A stretch of DNA of 64,000 nucleotides from positions 10,605,719-10,669,718 of the forward strand of contig NC_066567.1 in the NCBI RefSeq assembly GCF_024679095.1, read 5' to 3'. Below, piece by piece: positions 58,687-64,000 of this stretch; within the stretch, counting starts at the first letter, position 1; every line of letters starts with the position of its first letter. Position numbers and translations under genes: made by a program. Under the pieces are notes generated by a model. The model worked only from the letters and a program-made list of their open reading frames with translations. It searched no databases and was not told the DNA's origin. The DNA is from Eriocheir sinensis. Lineage: Eukaryota; Arthropoda; Malacostraca; Decapoda; Varunidae.

Positions 58687-59215
58687 TTCTTCCAATATAT
58701 TAGAAATCGGTGGGGGTGACTTGATCAAAGACTCCTTCAGGGGGGGTCATCTAGTCCTTCCTTTCCTCTCCCTTTCCTCCCCCCTCCCTATCTACGTCAC
58801 CATCTCTATTACCTCCATCACCTTTTTCTCCTCCTCTTCTTCTTCTTCTTATTCCTCCTTTTATTTTTGCTATGTCTTTCTGCTCTTTCCTCCTCCTCCT
58901 TCTTCTTTCTCTCTTTTTTACTGTATGTTTTTCCTATCTCATTTTTCTCCTTTAAGTCTTTCCTCTTTCCTCTTTTTTCTCTTTTCTCTCTTCCCTCATT
59001 CCATTTCTCCTCCTCCTCCTTCTTCTCCTCTTATTTCACCCTCCTTTTCTCAACTCTCCTCCTCCTCCTCTTCTTCCTTTCTATTTCTCCTCTCCTCCTT
59101 CTTTTATCCCACCTTTCTCATCTCTATCAGTCCTCCACTTCCTCTTCCTTTCCCTTCCCCTTCTCTCTTCTTCTTTCTTCTCCCTCTTTTATCTGTCTTT
59201 TGCTAATTATTCCCC
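57560..59215 (+). repeat. (GTA)n and long pyrimidine-rich stretch
   Basis: (GTA)n 57576-57618 and 58566-58593, (CT)n 58615-58683; CTC/CTT-rich pyrimidine sequence at 57675-58280 and 58760-59190. Serine/leucine/phenylalanine-rich frames are artefacts. Confidence 0.9.
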
Positions 59216-59449
59216 TCCTTCTGTAGAACCAAACGGGGCTATCAAGGGACCAAGAACCTTTAATGCAGTCTGCCCTTAAGGTTCCATTCTCTTTAGTCAG
59301 TTCCCGCACCAAAGGCATTCCTAGAACCACAATTTTTCCCCCCTTGGACGTTTGTTGATATTCGCTCTCTTTGATTTGAGTGACATTTGCTCTATTTTTT
59401 TATGCCATCATTATCGTGTTCTGTAATTATTAGCCTGAAGCGTTTAACT

Positions 59450-60315
59450 GGAAGGGGAAGAGAGAAGGAGAAGAGAAAGAGGAAGAGAGAAAGGTGAGGA
59501 AAAGGAGGAGGAGGAAGAGGAGAAATTAAAGAGAAAGGTGAAATAAGAGGAAAATGAAGAGGAGAGAAGGAGAAGAGAAAGGAATAGAAGAGAAGGAGGA
59601 AGAGGAGAAATTAAAAAGAGAAAGGTGAAATAAGAGGAAAATGAAGAGGAGAGAAGGAGAAGAGAAAGGAATAGAAGAGAAGGAGGAAAAGGAGAGACAG
59701 GAGGAGGAGGAGAAATGAAAAAGAGAAAGGTGAAATAAGAGGAAAATGAAGAGGAGAGAAGGAGAAGAGAAAGGAATAGAAGAGAAGGAGGAAGAGGAGA
59801 GACAGGAGGAGGAGGAGAAATGAAAAAGAGAAAGGTGAAATAAGAGGAAAATGAAGAGGAGAGAAGAAGAGAAAGGAATAGAAGAGAAGGAGGAAAAGGA
59901 GAGACAGGAGGAGGAGGAGAAATGAAAAAGAGAAAGGTGAAATAAGAGGAAAATGAAGAGGAGAGAAGGAGAAGAGGAAGGAATAGAAGAGAAGGAGGAA
60001 GAGGAGAGAAGAGAAAGGAGGAGGAGGAGGAGAAATGAAAAAGAGGACAGTGAAATAAGAGGAAACTGAAGAAAGGGAAGAGAAGGAGAAGAGAAAGGAA
60101 TAGAAGAGAAGGAGGAAGAGGAGAAAAGAGAAAGAAGGAGAAGGAGGAGAAATGAAAAAGAGAAAGGTGAAATGAGAGGAAAATGAAAGAGGAGAGAAGA
60201 AGAGAAGAGAATAGAAGAGAAGGAGGAAGAGAGAAAGGAGAAATAGGAGGAATGTGAAAAAGAGGGAAGAGGAGAAGAAGAGAAAGGAGGAGGAGGAGGA
60301 GACATGAAGAAGAGC
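59450..60315 (+). repeat. About 108 bp purine-rich minisatellite
   Basis: Eight copies of GAAATGAAAAAGAGAAAGGT + GAAATAAGAGGAAAATGAAG + GGAATAGAAGAGAAGGAGGA. A short (TTATG)n follows at 60318-60355. Confidence 0.94.
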
Positions 60316-60319
60316 AAAT

Positions 60320-60790
60320 GTTATGTTATGTTATGTTATGTTATATTTATGTTATGTTAATTATATGCCTCTGTTTCCTGGGCTTAAATAAATGTTCTAT
60401 ATATTTTTAATGTCCCTCTACGATAAAATAATCAAAAGAAAAGTAAGAGAAGATATAATTTAAAATAAACGTACACTCTTGAATTAAAACAAAACATTAG
60501 GATATCAAACGAGTTTCTTACAACGTAGAACACGAAAAAGAAAGTGAAATAGCATAATAAATCAGGGAATGGACATTAGTTTAAAATAATGACTAGGCTA
60601 TATCTTAAAATGGCGATATAATGACGTATATCTATTAAAATATCACCACTTTTGTTACTCTCCACTCACGTGCTCTCTGCTTTTGTTTTATAGTCTTTTT
60701 TTGTTGTTGTTTATGCTTTTTGACCTTGAACTTCCTCCCTTGCTATAGAAAAAAGAAAAAAAAGAAATAAAAGAAACTGCGCATGTCGAC
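60320..60790. other. AT-rich unique sequence
   Basis: (TTATG)n at the start, otherwise unique; nothing supported. Confidence 0.4.
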
Positions 60791-61960
60791 CTTCTTTTGT
60801 TCAGTGTTTACATTTGTCTCGAGTGGCGGGTGGTTGTTTCATGTCCTTATTTTCTATTTTTTTGCGGAAATAACTGATAATTATTGAGTGATGGAAGATG
60901 ACAGTGAGCATAAATGTACTGGGAGGCATAAGGAAACCGTCTGCGACCTCAAAACCTTCTCGAAAGCAGTGAAAATAAGAAAAAAATGGTAAGTTTGTAC
61001 AAGCGTCTGCATGTTTACATTTGTCTCGTCTAGTGCTTGCTACGATCTCCTTATATTTTTTTCGTAAATAACTGATAATTCTTGAGTGATGGACCGTGAC
61101 AGTGTGCGTGGAGGTAGTAGAAGACATAAGGGAACCGTTTATAACAGCCACACGTCCCCCAAAACAGTGAAAATATGAAAAAAAAGGTAAGTGTGGCTTC
61201 AACGATCCCCTTTTTCTATGTTTGCATAAATAACTAATAATTTTTGAGTGATGGGAAGTGACAGTGTGTTTGTATGCAGTTTAAGACGTAAGAAAAATGG
61301 TAAGTGTGGCTTCTACGATCCCCTTTTTCTATGTTTTGCATAAATAACTAATAATTTTTGAGTGATGGGAAGTGACAGTGTGTTTGTATTTAGTTTAAGG
61401 CGTAAGAAAAATGGTAAGTGTGGCGTCTACGATCCCATTCTTTTTTGTTTTTGAGTAACTAACTAATAATTCTAAAGTAATGGGTGGTGTCATTGTGCTT
61501 ATAATAGTTGAAGGCGTAAGAAAACTGTCTATAATCTTAACTTGTCCTCAAAACAGTGAAAATATGAAAAAAAATTAAGTTTGTGCGAGTCTGTTTGGAT
61601 TCGTCTCGGCTGTTGCTTGATACGATCCCCTGTTTTTCTGTTTTTTAGCGTAAATAACTAATAATTCTTGAGTGATGGGCCGTGACAGTGTGTTTGGAGG
61701 TTGTTTAAGGCGTAGGGAAACTGTCTGTGAACGCCACACGTCCCCAAAACAGTGAAAATATGAAAAAAAATGGTAAGTGTGGCTTCTACAATCCCTTTTT
61801 TTATGTTTTGCGTAAATAACTAATAATTCTAAAGTAATGGGCGGTGACAGTGTGCTTATATATAGCTGGAGGCGTAAGAAAGCTGTCTATAAGCTTAACT
61901 TGTCCCCAAAAACAGTGAAAATATGAAAAAAAAGGTAAGTTTGTGCAGGGGGAGCAGACG
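60790..61960 (+). repeat. About 120-150 bp minisatellite
   Basis: Eight diverged copies with AAATAACTAATAATTCTTGA, GTGATGGGAAGTGACAGTGT and CAGTGAAAATATGAAAAAAA. Confidence 0.93.
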
Positions 61961-62206
61961 TATTTCCCTCCTAATGTGTTTTGTTTACCTCGAGGCTCGT
62001 TGTTAGTTTACTTTGCGCAGAACATTCCCTTTTTAAACTTAATCTAGGACGCTGTTAGTGTTAATGAGAGTACTGTAATAATAATGATAATAATAGTGAT
62101 GTCTTTATTCACGTATTTTATATATAGTGACCGTAAGGATTGTCAGAGCAGGCCTTAGTGTTAGTAAAAGGCAGATGAATATTATGTTTGTAACCGTTTT
62201 CTTGGA

Positions 62207-62208
<2 letters not shown>

Positions 62209-62277
<69 letters not shown>

Positions 62278-62815
62278 CCAGTCTTTCTTTCCCCTCTCCT
62301 TCCTTATTTCCTTCTCTTCCCTCTTCTCCTCTCCTTCTTCCTTACCCTCTTTATTCCTCTCCTTCCCAAACAATCCCCTTCTTCTTTCCCCTCTCCTTCC
62401 TTCCCTTCTTTCCTTCTCTTCCCTCTTCTCCTCTCCTTCTTCCTTACCCCCTTTATTCCTTTCCTTCTCAAACAATCCCTTCCTTCTTTACCTCTCTTTC
62501 CCTACTTTCCTTCTCTTTCCTCTTCTCCTCTCCTTCTTCCTTACCCCTTTTATTCCTCTCCTTCCCAAACAATCCCCTCCTTCTTTCCCTATCTCCTTCC
62601 CTTCTTTCCTTCTCTTCCCTCTCCTTCCCTTCTTTCCTTCTCTTCCCTCTCCTTCCTTTCTTTCCTTCTCTCCCCTCTCCTTCCCTTCTTTCCTTCTCTT
62701 CCCTCTTCTCCTCTCCTTCTTCCTTACCTCCTTTATTCCTCTCCTTCTCAAACAATCCCTTCCTTCTTCCCCCTCTCCTTCCTTCCTTCCCTTTCTTTCC
62801 TCCACCTCCTCCTAC
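62209..62815 (+). repeat. (CT)n and pyrimidine-rich minisatellite
   Basis: CT 62209-62275, then repeats of CCTTTATTCCTCTCCTTCCC / AAACAATCCC and CTTCCCTTCTTTCCTTCTC. Confidence 0.93.
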
Positions 62816-63084
62816 TCCCCCTAAGCTTACTGTCTACCGTTACTGTTCCTCATCGTTCTCGTTTTCAACTACTCAAGCTCATGTGGAAGAATGCTGGAAA
62901 AAAGACTTGAGACATACACGTGGTCCTTTTTATAACGCCTAAACCTTGACGATGATAATTACAGTAATGATAGTGGTAGTTATAATGATAGCATATACTT
63001 ACAGGGGGATAAACTCGAGCAAGAAAGTGATGAGTGTTGGGTAGTGTAAGAGTCCCCACTGCTGCAGGCTACCACCACTATGTT

Positions 63085-63425
63085 TAATCACCACCACCAC
63101 CACCACAGAGACACACAACTATTCCTAGCCAAAAAAATTCCCCCTTTTGTTAGACTTAACATACCACCACCACCACCACCACCACAGAGACAGACAGTAC
63201 TATTCCTAGCCAAAAAAATTCCCCCTTTTGTTAGACTAAACATACCACCACCACCACCACCACAGAGACAGACAGTACTATTCCTAGCCAAAATTTTCCC
63301 CCTTTCGTTAGACTAGACATACCACCACCATCACCACCACCACCACCACCACGGAGCCACACAATTATTCCTAGCCTAAATATTTCCCCCTTTTGTTAAA
63401 CTAAACATACCACCACCACCATCAC
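63085..63425 (+). repeat. About 85 bp repeat with (ACC)n
   Basis: Four copies of (ACC)n + ATTCCTAGCCAAAAAAATTC + CCCCTTTTGTTAGACTAAAC. Confidence 0.95.
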
Positions 63426-64000
63426 CGCCACAGTCACCTTCTACACAAACTCATCCATTTTCACCACCACCACCACCACCACCACACTCCAGCCACAGTA
63501 CCCCCATTACTATTACTATCACCACCACCACCACCACCACACTCCACCCACAATAGCCCCACCACCACCACCACCATGCACAGTCACTTTCTACACTAAC
63601 TAATCCACCATCACCACCTCACAACCACCTCCATCATCATCACCACCACCACCACCACGATATCCACATCCTACTCATAGAAGTCCACCACCACCACCAC
63701 CATCACCACCACGATATCCACATCCTACTCATAAAAGTCCACCACCACCACCATCACCACCACGATATCCACATCCTACTCATAGAAGTCCACCATCACC
63801 ACCATCACCACCACGATATCCACATCCTACTCATAGAAGTCCACCACCACCACCATCACCACCACGATATCCACATCCTACTCATAGAAGTCCACCACCA
63901 CCACCATCACCACCACGATATTCACATCCTACTCATAAAAGTCCACCACCACCACCATCACCACCACGATATCCACATCCTACTCATAAAAGTCCACCAC
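63426..64000 (+). repeat. (ACC)n and 51 bp array running off the window
   Basis: From about 63655, copies of CACGATATCCACATCCTACT + CATAGAAGTCC + (ACC)n; continues past the window end. Confidence 0.95.

Overview
The window is nuclear DNA of an arthropod, most likely a decapod crustacean. It has split genes with GT-AG introns, a metazoan inward-rectifier potassium channel, an interstitial TTAGG-type (arthropod telomere) tract, LINE tails, and a very high density of (GA)n, (CA)n and (GAA)n microsatellites. The species call is inference. Nothing looks prokaryotic, and most of the longest open frames are microsatellite or minisatellite translations.

Host gene. One gene is clear: a Kir/Irk inward-rectifier channel on the minus strand, 51319 down to 14438. 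Two alternative first coding exons (1a at 51319-51154, 1b at 40937-40802) both end in phase 1 and both join in frame to a six-exon common body (25009-24835, 23297-23139, 17572-17326, 16560-16379, 15313-15133, 14593-14438). Spliced lengths are 421 aa (1a) and 411 aa (1b). The TIGYG selectivity filter, the disulphide cysteine pair, the TRPKQR lipid-contact motif, the cytoplasmic domain and a C-terminal S-R-V are all present.

Mobile DNA. (i) At 1-480, a decayed LINE. (ii) At 789-8030, a 7.2 kb P-element-like (THAP-DDE) transposon with ~226 bp terminal inverted repeats. Its transposase exons at 7294-7009, 4609-4499 and 3506-1327 splice in frame to 858 aa. It carries a duplicated, frame-breaking exon, a 1.6 kb fold-back insertion in its first intron and a 341 bp GGTACC-rich palindrome upstream of the start. 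(iii) At 9142-9879, a piggyBac-type MITE (TTAA sites, CCCAGTAGCAGCG ends) filled with a 35 bp repeat. (iv) A dispersed TA-flanked MITE family with a variable core of 108 bp tandem repeats, about nine copies across the window, one of which makes up almost all of a Kir intron. (v) At 48066-49459, a PIF/Harbinger-type element with a TAA duplication and a MADF fragment, itself invaded by a LINE 3' end. Several smaller inverted-repeat elements and LINE/SINE remnants also occur.

Repeats. Most of the rest is tandem array: a 25-29 bp purine array (25.4-27.5 kb), a 56 bp array (29.3-30.7 kb), ~331 uninterrupted GAA triplets (32.65-33.64 kb), a 40 bp array (38.3-40.0 kb), and many 70-150 bp minisatellites, often purine/pyrimidine-biased. 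Several Kir intronic arrays contain copies of the neighbouring exon's own splice-site edge, so tandem amplification has repeatedly spread splice-site sequence through the introns. From 52 to 64 kb I find only repeats and no supported coding exon.
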